Shown here in pieces: positions 33,653-45,497 of a stretch of 64,000 bases of DNA. Under the pieces are notes generated by a model that was given only the letters and a program-made list of their open reading frames with translations, had not been told where the DNA came from and made no database searches. Source of the stretch: Scalesia atractyloides (lineage: Eukaryota; Streptophyta; Magnoliopsida; Asterales; Asteraceae); NCBI GenBank assembly GCA_947069175.1, contig CAMTDV010000017.1, positions 54,321,137-54,385,136 of the forward strand, given 5' to 3'. The translations under genes were made by a program, and so were the position numbers. Positions within the stretch are counted from its first letter, which is position 1, and every line of letters begins with the position of its first letter.

Positions 33653-34290
33653 CTATATATAGGAAGTACCAGTGGCGTATCCACCATGTTCTTTTGGTAT
33701 TACACTCGTTTCGTTATCTAAATTACAACTAATCACAATAACCACATAATCATTGTATCATCACATCACCTTGTCACATACGCATTAAAGTACACTAAGA
33801 ATCCAATAAAGGACAAACAATTAGTACTTTAAACATCCCTCGTGTATCTAACTATAAAGATAGATAAATGCATTAGGGATTTTGTTTAGTCACTTGTCTT
33901 GTCACATCGTCTTGTCAAACACGCATTAAAGTACACATAAACAAAATTAAGGACTACCAATTAGTACTTTAAACATCCCACGAGTATCTAACTATAAGGA
34001 TCGGTAGATGCATTAGAGATTTTGTTTAGTCACTTGTCTTGCACATTGTCTTGTCAAATACGCATTAAAGTACACAGAATCCAATTAGAGACTACCAATT
34101 AGTACTTTAAGCATCCTACAAGGATCTAACTATCAAGATAGATAGATACTTTAAGGATTTTGGTTTAGTCACTTGTCTTGTCTCATTGAATCACAAAATC
34201 CTAAATCCTAATGCTGATTCGGATAAGGCTATGAAGTGTAATACAATAAGCACACTTATATATAGGAAGTACCAGCGGTGTATCCACCAT
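33653..34290 (-). promoter_or_regulatory. Two TATA modules of the G3 LTR
   Basis: The module (TATATATA beside GGAAGTACCAG and GTATCCACCATG on the plus strand) occurs at 33653-33688 and again at 34255-34290, on either side of the 140-bp tandem repeats. Either could be the promoter in element orientation. Confidence 0.6.
33770..34190. repeat. Three-unit tandem repeat, period about 140 bp, in the G3 LTR
   Basis: Units are marked by CGCATTAAAGTACAC at about 33781, 33920 and 34061. Each also contains AATTAGTACTTTAA, AACATCC-like text and a TTTTGTTTAGTCACTTGTC end. The right LTR has the same three units (40250-40660). Confidence 0.85.
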
Positions 34291-35720
34291 GTCCTTATTA
34301 TATTACTCTAGTTTCGTTATCTAAATCACCAACAAATCTCTACACATAAACAATAACCATCATCTTGTAAAGTACTTCTTACAAATCTCACTATGAAGAT
34401 AGGAAGATTTAAGATTGTACCTCAAATATCCTACAAGAATCAAACTATAAAGATAGAAAGATTCTACAAGGATTCGTCTCATCAATTGTCGTGTTTGCAT
34501 AATAGGAATTATACACAAAAAGTACTTAGTAAACACATACATTTGAGAAAATTCTTTACACATATGAATCACCCCAAAACACTTGAAAAACATAAAAGAG
34601 GGGAGCTATGTACTCACTTGGGATTGCGTATAGGTCTTGTACAAATGATATAACAACGCTCAATGGATCAAGAGTTCAAAAGTTGTAATGGTTCCTAGCG
34701 TATCAAATACTATGTGTTAGTGTCAGAACTGAAAGTCAAACAGATGTCAAATTGTTTGACTTTTAGCTCAAACAGCTAAAAGAAATGAACAAGACTAGAA
34801 GAAGGTACTTACTTGTGTTGTAGCACCCTCAAGAGCTCATGTAGGAGGCCTCCAAAGGGAAGCAAACTCCAGTTAGAGCAGATTTAGTTTAAGGAAATAA
34901 TTGAGCAAGGAAATTAGGTGAAAATGGATAGCTATTTATACTTGAAACAAGCTCACAAAATCATGCCAAGTGTTAGGGGGTGTTGTAGGATCAAAACAAG
35001 TGTATAATGAGGTGTGGCAACCAGAGGAAGTGTGGCAAGATCAAGTGATTAGTGTCCAAGGAAGTAAACATGAAGCTGCCACCTTTCTGCTGATCTGGGG
35101 ACCTCTTTCAGACCGTAAGACCTTACGGTCCGTAAGGCCTTGGTCTGTGCCAAGCTTTAAAAAATTGGCAGAAATGGCCCCTGGACTTGTTTTGTCGCGT
35201 TTTGGCACTTCGAACATCCGTTAACCTCATTTCTAGGCTCCATAAGGATGAATAAGCATAGGGAACTTGAAATATGTCCAAAAATGTTTCGGATGTCGGT
35301 TCCTTTGGTTGTACAGTTGCGGTTTCAGTTAATTACGACGAACGCCTTAATTAACGCGTAAACGACCGTATTTGCGTAACGAATGATATGTTTGCATTTC
35401 AATCATTAAAATGCAAGATTTTAATGCTGGAAAAAATATTTTGATGTACGTACGTGTTCCGTATTAAGAAATACGCGAATTGACGTACTTTCACAGATTT
35501 TGCAAAATAGTCCCTGTGATCGAATAGACTTTTTTTCGACATACCAAACCCTTCAAAACTTATTTCTAAGTTATGTAAAGGATATATTAGGGTATGTTTA
35601 GCTTATGTCCTCGTCCCGGTGTGTCTGTTACGTTAAACGGATTACGTTTAAGTATAAGTTATCGGAAAGCCTTCAAAGAAAAAGTTTTTGGAACCCCGAA
35701 ATTTTGACACAAGGGTTACA

Positions 35721-35760
35721 CTCTCCCCTACTTTAGGAAATTTGGTCCCGAAATTTATTC
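35721..35760 (-). other. G3 polypurine tract
   Basis: The minus strand reads AAAGTAGGGGAGAG before the LTR, with a decayed inverted repeat beside it, as in G1, G4 and G5. Confidence 0.75.
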
Positions 35761-37177
35761 GAAGGAGACTGTTAAGTGTGTTTGGAATAACTGAAAGATA
35801 ACAAAGCTCGAGATTTCAAAGATGCGGAGCATCATATGGTGTTGGGAATGTTTGGGGGATCCAAAGCGTAAATAAGGATATTCAAAGCATCTTAAGGTAT
35901 TCAACCTTTAGAATTTCTGACTCCATAAAGTGTCGTCAAGTGTATATATAAAAAAATTGTTTGTATGGCACTATGTTATACTTAGGCACTTAGTGTAAAT
36001 CCATAGCAAACAAAGGGGTGTACATTCAAGCCTACCCATACGTACACGGTTTCTAACGTCCCACGAGGTACATCCCATGTACCATGAGCATATCATGCAT
36101 GACGGGCCAACATACCTATGGCATCAAGGTCGTCACCTTTAACACCATAATATACTCTCGGTCGGCTCGAATAGAGTTAATTAATGTACTCATCTCGTCC
36201 ATTGCATTCAATAAACAGATAACAAATAAACACATAATTACATAATGGTCCAAGATAACATAAAACCTTTAAGCGATCCTGGTAACGTTACAAAGAATAA
36301 CACAATAAGAACACTTATATATAGGAAGTACCAGCAGCGTATCCACTGTGGACTTATTGCGTTATACCCTTCCCGTTACCTAATCACTCTAGATTATATG
36401 CCACCATCTTAACAAAGCTTACTATGATTCTCATGTGTCGATCCCCGTAATTAAGTGTGCACCCATAATTACGCGTTTCGCACATGGTCCACATTGCATC
36501 TCTTGTTAAGTAAAGGGAAACAGATAATAAGGTCGAAGTAACATCTAAAATCAAATAAGCATCATCACAACACAACATCTATTGAATCGACCATGTCTCA
36601 TACTAGAAATGTAACACTACTTGTTTTGCATCCAACAAAATCAGTAGCAGGTATTTCATTCTAGTACAAATATTAATATATGTTTCACACTAGCCATTCA
36701 GATAGCGTGCATCATATACTAAGCTTGGATTGTCACAAACAATGTAAGTATGTCGTGAAAAATGTTTTGAAATCATGTGCTAGGTATGCTAAGTCAACAT
36801 ACTAAGCAATAGTGCATTTGTAATCATGTACTATACATAATAGATTAACAAAACATGTATGTAAATGACATGAAAACAAAAGAAGTAGTAATAGGCACAT
36901 AGTATTTGTAGTGTTTGTTTTGCAGCGATTATGTAAATGCACTAGTGTGCAAATCATAATATGCTATTCTTGCGAGATTTAGTTCCTAATAATAAAGAAC
37001 AGAAGCCTCGAATTTGGTATGTTGTTGTAAATTACACACAGTGTAATCACATTGGACTTTGTAACTGAAATACGAATAACAAGAATGAAGGGATACTTCT
37101 TGAAAATTTATATTGTTATTGCAAACATAGTTGAAATATGTACATTGTCTTTGGAAATAAAACAGGAATGTAAAGAC
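35761..37177 (-). other. G3 region where pol is expected: LTR-like and unrecognised sequence
   Basis: There is no pol trace. Positions 36300-36345 carry the LTR TATA module (CACTTATATATAGGAAGTAC). Positions 36720-36960 contain text like the G4 LTR (TATGCTAAGTCAACATAC). LTR-derived sequence therefore occupies part of this place. The remainder is unrecognised. Confidence 0.55.
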
Positions 37178-38281
37178 TCAAATGATCATAAGTGCTTGAC
37201 CATCAGCTTGAGCCTCATTGACATTGTATACTTGTCCATTTGCGTTAGCAAGCTTGGGGCAGTTTCGTTTAAAATGATTTAAATAACTGCAATTGAAACA
37301 TGCTCCAGTTGGATAGAGAGGGCGTGTTTGAGGAGGGGCTGTTTGGTCTTGGAGGCGACAGGTCGCAGCTAGATGTCCATGAAAACCACAAATTGTACAC
37401 TGGCGGCATGGAGAATTTGCTAGGTGGTGATAGTTGCAACGATTGCACCGAGGATGTTTCCCACGATAAATCCCCCTAATGGGTACTGAGTTAAGTAGGA
37501 TTGGTGCAGCAATCGTAAAATTTCTTTGAAGTTTTATGCTTCTTAGAATTTTTGGAAGTTTCCCCTTTATTTTATCTAGTTTTTCTAGTGTAGTTTCAAC
37601 AGTTCGTTTCTTGTTTCCCTTTCGAAAAAGTTTCCCTTTTCTAACTTGGGATTCAGTTAGGGTAGCGGCTAATTCCTTAGCCTCCCTAAGCATTGCAGGT
37701 TTGCTACCAAGGACAATGTCTTGGATCCGATCAAATATGCCATCAATGTATTTCTCAATTGCCCGATCCAAATGGGGTAGAGCAGGCTCAACTCTTCAAA
37801 CCGATCTGTATAAGCGCGGTTTTCACCACTATCTTGTTTAAGGTGATAGAATTTGGTGTTAAGTAGCCTTATTTCATGTCGTGGACAGAATTCTTTCATC
37901 ATAAGATTCCTGAATTCTTCCCACGTTTGTGCCATAGCTACTTCTGCATCTCTGTCCCTCGTAATACCGTTCCACCAAGTGAGTGCTATATTTTTGAAAA
38001 CACTCGAGGCGAACTCTACCTTACGCTCGCTAGAACACTGAACATGACGGAATGTGTTTTCTATACTTTTAAACCATTGTAGGAGCCCATTGTTCCATCA
38101 GACCCATTAAACTTTAGTGGTTTAGCCGAGTTGAATTGTTTGTAGTTACATGGCGTAGGAACATTGTTGTTGTTGTAGTTTTGATTAATCTGGTCACAAT
38201 GTCTGGGGGTACAACAACTAGATGCTGAACGATCATTGCTGCCATTTCAGCGTTCCAAGTGACGTCATAGTGAGGAGGCAT
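37178..38281 (-). pseudogene. G3 gag
   Basis: The ATG at 38279-38281 gives MPPHYDVTWNAEMAAMIVQ. After frameshifts near 38160 and 38090 follow ALTWWNGITRDRDAE, AQTWEEFRNLMMKEFCPRHE and LKQDSGENRAYTDRFEELS. A frameshift lies near 37775. Two Cys/His knuckles follow: CRQCTICGFHGHLAATC, and CFNCSYLNHFKRNC (intact CX2CX4HX4C). Similarity to the other gags stops at about 37190, just before the protease. Confidence 0.8.
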
Positions 38282-39428
38282 CCTGAAGAAGTAGCTATAA
38301 TGAAAACAAAACAAGTTAGATCCTATAGACTTGTTATAAGTTTAAAATATCATATTGAATAGGAAATTTTAACTTGGTATTCGTTCAAAAATCGTGTTCT
38401 TGTACTTAGGAATAGTGTTATGAATTTTGTTTCAAACTTGTTTAAAAATATACCATTGTTATATTTTTGGATGAGAAAATACAAACCAAGTTAATGGTTT
38501 GTGTTATAAATTCTTTACCTTTTTAAAATTTTATTTTTAAGATAAAAGATATTTTTAGTTGAAAAATAAAGAAATTATGTATATATTAAAATTTTAAAAT
38601 TCTCATCCAGTTGGTAAAAAAATTTGAAATTATGAAAGACAAAAGATAACATTTGAAAATGAAATAGGATCATAAAGTGTCGTGAAACAAAACGGAATTT
38701 GTCTCGAATGTGTTGATTATAATCGTAACATATTACCAAAGATAACATGTCGGAGTAGTGTCACAAAGGTAGTAGTGTTTAGGAATCATTCGACTGATCA
38801 AGGTAGATGGGTTTTCATAATGTTTCGAGAAGACATGCTTTAGCCTGTAAGTGAACACTCACCCTAAGAGTTCCCAGGTAAGAGTGACTGGTCCGATAAT
38901 GCGGATTTGTACGAACACTCTAGCCTTAGACAAAAAACTCGAGGTACAGGCATTCACCCTGCCAGATTGCATGAGTTCACATTATTAAAACCCAAGATTT
39001 CGACGAAAATGTTTGAGAGTAAAACATTTTGAGAAGTCGTTTGATAAAATGTTTGAGATAAATAAGTCGTGAAACATTTTGATGAAAACTTTTGAGAAAA
39101 CATTTCGAGAAACCTTTTGATAAATTTTTTTGAGATAATAAGTTGAGAAACATTTTGTTGGGAGCGTTTGAGAAAATTTTTTTGAGAAGTATTCCAATGA
39201 AAATGTTTTTTGAGAAAAAAAATATTTTGAGGAATACTTTAAGGCATGAAGCCTAAGGATTTAGGATAAATCATCTAAGGTTAGATGATTTGTAAATCAT
39301 ATAGTAGTTGCAGCACGAGTAAGGATGAGGATTAGGATAGAAATCCTAAGTCTACTCATGTTCGGGTCCCTAGGAAGGTTATAGACTAGGTTAAAGGCAT
39401 TCTAATAACCTAATTCCCTATAACCAGT
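38282..39428 (-). other. G3 leader
   Basis: Non-coding, with the conserved leader block at about 38815-38985. The stretch 39000-39240 is rich in TTTGAGAAAA-like units. Near 39190 it preserves the unoccupied version of the Copia B target site. Confidence 0.7.
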
Positions 39429-39440
39429 GCTCTGATACCA
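39429..39440 (-). other. G3 primer binding site (initiator tRNA-Met)
   Basis: TGGTATCAGAGC on the minus strand, three bases inside the 5' LTR. Confidence 0.9.
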
Positions 39441-39443
39441 ATC

Positions 39444-42035
39444 TGAAACACCCCAATCGCGTAATATAACAACACGCGGCGGAAATATAGGGGATAACGT
39501 TACAAATTGCTCACAACTACTGGTACTAAATTGTTTCATTATTGTTAAGATTGTTTTACAATACAAAGAATACATAAAGTTGTCTTTTGATTAAAGAAGT
39601 CTAAAGCCCGGATGCATTCCTATATGCAGCATGCTTGAATAATCGAAACCTGAAACATATGTGAAAATGAGACATCAACAAATAATGTTGGTGAGTACAT
39701 AGTTTTGTTGGCCAAGTTAATGGCAAAAAGTTTAGTGTTGCAATACTTCGACAACTACAAGAGTCGTCTATTAAAAAGGGACTCTTTGAAGCCAAGAAAT
39801 TGCAAAAAGATTTAGTATTGCAATACATTAAATTGATTATGAAACTTGTGACCAAATAGTTTTACTTTGTTCAATGTAATCGCCTTGAATTTGGTCATAA
39901 ATCTTGTGAGTATGTTATTAGAAATCTAATCAAGGATTAATAACAACAATATTGAAATTTGTCATAACTCCGGTGAGTATTATTAGAAATCAAATCAATG
40001 ATTTAATATAATGCTTTGTTTATCCTTCTAAGAATCTAACATATAAAAATATGAAAGAGTTCTACAAGGATTTGGATATTGTACTTGGAAACAATCGAAC
40101 ACAAAATCCTAATGTGATTCGGATAATGCTACAAGAGTAATACAATAAGCACACTTACATATAAGATGTACCAAGGCCGTATCCACTCGTTCCGTTATCT
40201 AAATCACAACTGATCACAATAACCACATAATCATCATCTCGTCACATCGTCTTGTCACATACGCATTAAAGTACACTAAGAATCCAATTAAGGACTACCA
40301 ATTAGTACTTTAAACATCCCACGTGTATCTAACTATAAAGATAAATAAATGCATTAGGGATTTTGTTTAGTCACTTGTCTTGTCACATCGTCTTGTCAAA
40401 TACGCATTAAAGTACAAAGAATCCAATTAAGGACTACCAATTAGTACTTTAAACATCCCACGAGTATCTAACTATAAAGATAGGTAGATGCATTAGGGAT
40501 TTTGTTTAGTCACTTGTCTTGTCACATTGTCTTCTCAAATACGCATTAAAGTACACAGAATCCAATTAAGGTTTACCAATTAGTACTTTAAACATCCTAC
40601 AAGGATCTAACTATGAAGATAGATAGATAGATACTTTAAGGATTTTGGTTTAGTCACTTGTCTTGTCTCATTGAATCACAAAATCCTAAATCCTAATGGG
40701 GATTCGGATAGGGCTACGAAGGGTAATACAATAAGCACACTTATATATAGGAAGTACCAGCCGTATCCACCATGTGCTTATTATATTACTCTAGTTTCAT
40801 TATCTAAATCACCAACAAATCTCTACACATAAACAATAACCATCGTCTTGTGAAGAACTTCTTACAAATATCACTATGAAGATAGGAAGATTTAAGACTG
40901 TACTTCAAATATCCTACAAGAATCTAACTATAAAGATAGAAAGATTCTACAAGGATTCGTCTCGTCAATTGTCGTGTTTGCATAATAGGAATTATACACA
41001 AAAAGTACTTAGTAAACACATACATGCCATACATTTGAGAAACTTCGGTTACACATATGAATCACCCCAAAACACTTGAAAAACGTAAAAGAGGGGAGCT
41101 ATGTACTCACTTGGGATTGCGTATAGGTCTTGTACAAATGATATAACAAGGCTTAATGGATCAAGAGTTCAAAAGTTGAAATGGTTCCTAGCGTATCGGA
41201 TACTATGTGGTAGTGTCGAAACTTGAAAACAAGAGATCGGATAGAATGAAGTCTTATAAACCAAACGAGTGTTGGAACTCATATGAAATGGTTTAATAGA
41301 CTTAACATTCTGATTTGGAGTGAATCCTAAATGCTTTTGACCCGTTATGACCCGTTAAGGTAGTTTCCGCTACTTTAGCGCGTCATTTCCGTAAAAACGC
41401 ATTCGGATGGTCAAACTAGCCTTATGATAAGTCTTATATGCCAAAACAAGCTTAATAAAGTTTCAACATCAGTTTGTATGTCAAAAAGTTGGTTTCATAT
41501 GTTTAAGATGGATTTTATGCGCAAAAAGGGCATTTTAGTCATTTATGAAGGCATAATAAGCAACTAATCATAACGCTAGCCAAACGAAGTGACCATAAGG
41601 CATAACCTCAGAGGGTTATTCCCTATACAACTATGGTCACTAAAATATGTTTGGTCGGATCCTAAGATCGACCAAACGGGTCGGATTTGAAAGTCAAAAC
41701 GGTGGTCAAGAACGCTCGACTTACGTCCCTAAACAAGCGCTAAACTAAAAGTGACGAGTTAAACATGTCTAACTAAGTTTGTAAAACTGATTTGGTATCA
41801 AAACAAAGTGTTTTGATACCCGAAACTAGTTCCATCGTATAATGCGCATTTTGCGCATTATTGACCGAAACATTGACTTGTCACTACAACTAGTAAACGT
41901 GGTAATCAGTAGGCATGATCGCTATGGATCATAACCATCGTGATTACGATCACGTTGAAAAGTTCAATTAATCATTGCTTTAACCAATTATGGTCAGAAC
42001 TGAAAGTCAAATAGAAGTCAAACTGTTTGACTTTT
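39444..42035 (-). repeat. G3 5' LTR, left part
   Basis: It begins TGAAACACCCC, a variant of the family terminus. It contains the three-unit 140-bp tandem repeat (40250-40660), a decayed TATA module near 40150 and a good one near 40740. It is interrupted by G4 at CTTTT. No genes are seen. Confidence 0.88.
42031..42035. repeat. Target-site duplication of G4 (CTTTT), left copy
   Basis: CTTTT at 42031-42035 and again at 63439-63443. Removing G4 joins the G3 LTR text exactly as in the other G3 LTR near 34760. Confidence 0.88.
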
Positions 42036-45000
42036 TGTCACACCCCGACCGCGTAAAACAACAAACCGAGGCAGAATCGTTGGGAATTGTCGTAACAGAA
42101 GTATTGTTTCAACAACCATGGTAAATAAAGTTTTGTATTATTTATTCAAATTGTTTACATTATCTGGAATTAACAGAAACATAACATATTTTTATTTGTC
42201 TTACTAGATTTTAAGTCACTAAAGCCCAAGTCCGTCCTAAGTGTCGCATGAATCATCCTTAAGCATTAGCTCCTGAAACACATGTGAAAATAGGTACGTC
42301 AGCATAAAAATGTCTTTGAGATACATAGGTTTTGATGATTAGGATTCATTGAAGTTTAAATAAATAGTTTTAACGAAAAGTAGTCATGAACCTTGTGAAA
42401 TATTTTCTTTTATAAAACCATATGAAAATGAGTATAAAAATCAAATGGTATAAAAGAAGAATGTATGGTTAAATAATTAACCGTATGAAAATGAATTGTA
42501 TAAAATATGTCATTTGTAAAACAATGTCTTGTAAAAAAATATATGTTATTTGTACCAAATGTGACATGTCTGTCTTTGTCGAAGTGGTTTAAATAACGCT
42601 ACGATATGTAATATCATAAAAGCACTTATATATAGGAAGTACCAGCGGCGTATCCACATGCTTTTATCATATTACACACTTCTGGTTATTTAAATCACTT
42701 ATCAAATAACCACCAAAATGTCTTGTCTAACAAATGTCAAATGTCATGTATAACCAAATGTCTTGTATAACCAAATATCGTGTACCAAAACAATGTCTTG
42801 AATAAACCAAAGTTTAAATCAAAGATCATGTTTTGCAAAACTGATATGAACATTTATGTAGTTATGTTTATCGCATACATTCAAGCCTTGAGACTGTCAG
42901 ATAAACCCTTATCAAGTCAAAGGTTTATCAAAAATGTATTCGGATTCTGTCATTCCCTACTTCCAAACAAACCTAGGAAGCGGAAACGGGATTTGTCAAG
43001 TCCTATGTCACCATTACATATTACCGGGCGGCATGATCAATGTTAATGAATGTATTATGTCCCGTTAAACAAACCGAATGTCATAGTCAATATAAGCAAT
43101 GTCGTGAAAATTGTCTTTAAACCATGTAATAAGTATGCTAAGTCAACATACGAAGTAGAAATGGCCATAAAATCTATTGTGCTAGCATGCTCAGTCAACA
43201 TACATAGCAAAATGAATGTAAATCAATGTGCTCATATGCTAAGTCAACATATGCCGCAAAAGATGTCTTTGAAATCAATGTGCTAGCACGCTCAGTCAAC
43301 ATACATAGCAAAACATAATTGAAATCATGTACTATATATGTACTAGATGAACATAGCAAGTATATGTCATGAAAGCGTGAAAACATGAAAGTATTGAGTA
43401 GGCACATGTGTTTCACCCCAAAATATTTGAAAAAAATATAAAAGAGGGGTCTATGTACTCACTTGGGGTTGCAAAAGTATCCTTGTTCAAGAAAAATAAT
43501 AAAGCACAAGAGTCCGAGGAATCAAATGGTTCCTAAGATCGGATAACTATGTTAATAAGTTGGGACTCTAATCGGTGGATTGGATAGAATGATGTCTTAT
43601 AAATCAAATGAGTGTTGGAACTCATATGGTATGATTTAATAAACTCAACATTCTGATTTGGAAGTGATCCTAAGTGCTTTTGACCCGTAATTACCCGTTA
43701 AGGTAGTTTACGTTACTTTAACGTACCATTTGCGTAAACACGTGATCAGTTGGTTAAACATATCCTATGATAAGTCTTAAATGCCCAAACATGTTTAATA
43801 ATGTTTTAATATCAGTTTATATGTTAAAAATTTAGTCTCATATGCTTAAAATGAATTTATGTGCAAAAAGGGCATTTTGGTCATTATAAAGGGCATAATA
43901 ACGACCTATCATAATACTAACCAAAAGACGTGACCATAAGGTATAATCCTCAGAGGGTTATTCCCTATACTACTATGGTCACAAATATGAGTTTGGTCGG
44001 ATCCTAAGACCGACTAAACGGGTTGGATTTGAAAGTTAAAGCGGTGGTCAAGGCCGCCCAACTTACGATCCTAAACAAGCACTAAACTAAAAGTGACGAG
44101 TTGGACATGTTAAACACGTCTAACAAGGTTTATAAAACTGATTTGGTATCAAAACAAAGGGTTTTGATACCCGAAAATAGTTCCGTCATATAATGCGCAA
44201 TTTGCGCATTATTGACCAAAACTTTGACTCGTCACTTCAACTAGTAACGTGGTAAATCAGTAGGTATGATTGCTAAGGATCATAACCATCGTGATTACGA
44301 TCAAGTTGCAAAGTCTGATTGGACTTTGACTTGACCAATTAATGGTCAAAACTGAAAGTCAAACAGTGTTTGACTTTTATCTAGAAATAGCTAAAATGAA
44401 TGAACAAGGCGAAGTTAGAACACTTACTTGTGCTCAAGTTAGCCAAGGATGAAGAAAAAGACTTAGAAAACTTAGATGGGAGACCTCCAACAATATGGGA
44501 GTCTCCTCTTAGAGTTATAGAGAGAATGAGAAGGAAATGAGCAAGTTGAGAGGTGAGTTTGATGCCCAATTTATATTTGTGTATGATGCACAAGATCATC
44601 TCAAGTGTTAGGCACTGATTTAGGATCATTACAAGTGTCTATGGATGTGTCAAGACTAGGAGAAGTGTGGCAATTTTGAAGGATTAGTTTCCAAGGAAGT
44701 AAACAAGAATCTGCCATGTTTCTGCTGAGCTGGGGGGTCCTTACGGACCGTATGGGGTATGGGCTTACGGTCCGTAAGCCCCTTAGCTGACAGCAACTTT
44801 CAAAAGTTGGCAGAAAAGGCCCCTGAACTCGTTTTGTCACGATTTCGCACTTCTAACTCCCGTTAACCTTATTTTTAAGCTCTATAAAGATGATAAAGCT
44901 CAGGAAACTCGAAGTGTGTCCAAAAATGTCCCGGGTGTCGGTTCGTTCGGTGTACGGTTGCGGTTTTCGGTTAATTACGACGAAAATCATAGCAAACGCG

Positions 45001-45463
45001 CAAATGACCGTAAACGCGTAACGAATGATATTTTTGCATTCCCATCATTAAAATGCTAGATTTTAATGATTACAAAAAATTTTGGATGTGCGTACTTGTT
45101 CCGGATAACGAAATACGCGAACTGGCAGAGTTTCGCAAAATATGCAAAATAGCCCCTGAAGTTGCATAAGCATGTTTTTGCCATACCGAAGCCCTCAAAA
45201 CTTATTTCTAAGTTATGTAAAGGGTATTTAGGGTATTTTTAGCTTATGCCATTGATCCAGAGTGTATGTCGCGTTAAACTTATTACGTTTGCCTAACGGT
45301 TTGCGATTTAACTTCCAGAAGTGATTTGAAAGGTCGAATTTGAACAAGGATTGAAAATACGAAATGTCATAAGTATTAAAATAAATATTGGAATAAAACT
45401 CAATATTATAAAATTACAAAATCGTTCAGGATAGTACGATGATCAAAATACACAGATGTCACA
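42036..45463 (-). repeat. G4 3' LTR
   Basis: 3,428 bp from TGTCACACCCCGACC to GATGTCACA. TATA module at 42624-42660 and TACGG inverted-repeat motif at 44739-44780. Repeats of a TGCTNAGTCAACATA-like unit run through 43135-43315. Open frames at 42780-43416 recur in the other LTR and lack coding signs. Confidence 0.92.
42624..42660 (-). promoter_or_regulatory. TATA module of G4 3' LTR
   Basis: Same conserved module as in G1 and G3 (CTTATATATAGGAAGTACC on the plus strand). The other G4 LTR has it at 61805-61838. Confidence 0.6.
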
Positions 45464-45497
45464 GTCTCCCCTACTTTTGGAAATTTCGTCCCGAAAT
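45464..45497 (-). other. G4 polypurine tract and AAATTTCG inverted repeat
   Basis: The minus strand reads AAAAGTAGGGGAGAC before the LTR. Next to it is AAATTTCG-GGA-CGAAATTT, with 8-bp arms. Confidence 0.85.

Larger units (their letters stand above)
32906..35720 (-). repeat. G3 3' LTR, internally deleted
   Basis: 2,815 bp, from TGTAACACTCC to GGGTTACA. Relative to the right LTR it lacks 778 bp (equivalent to 41218-41995), joined at GTC (34723-34725), which is present at both ends of the deleted segment. It contains two TATA modules, a tandem repeat and a TACGG inverted-repeat motif (35110-35138). Confidence 0.88.

Noticed and set aside
42780..43416. Open frames in the G4 LTR, repeated at 61945-62594
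   Set aside because: Duplicated by the LTR pair, overlapping on both strands and in repetitive text. No coding signature.
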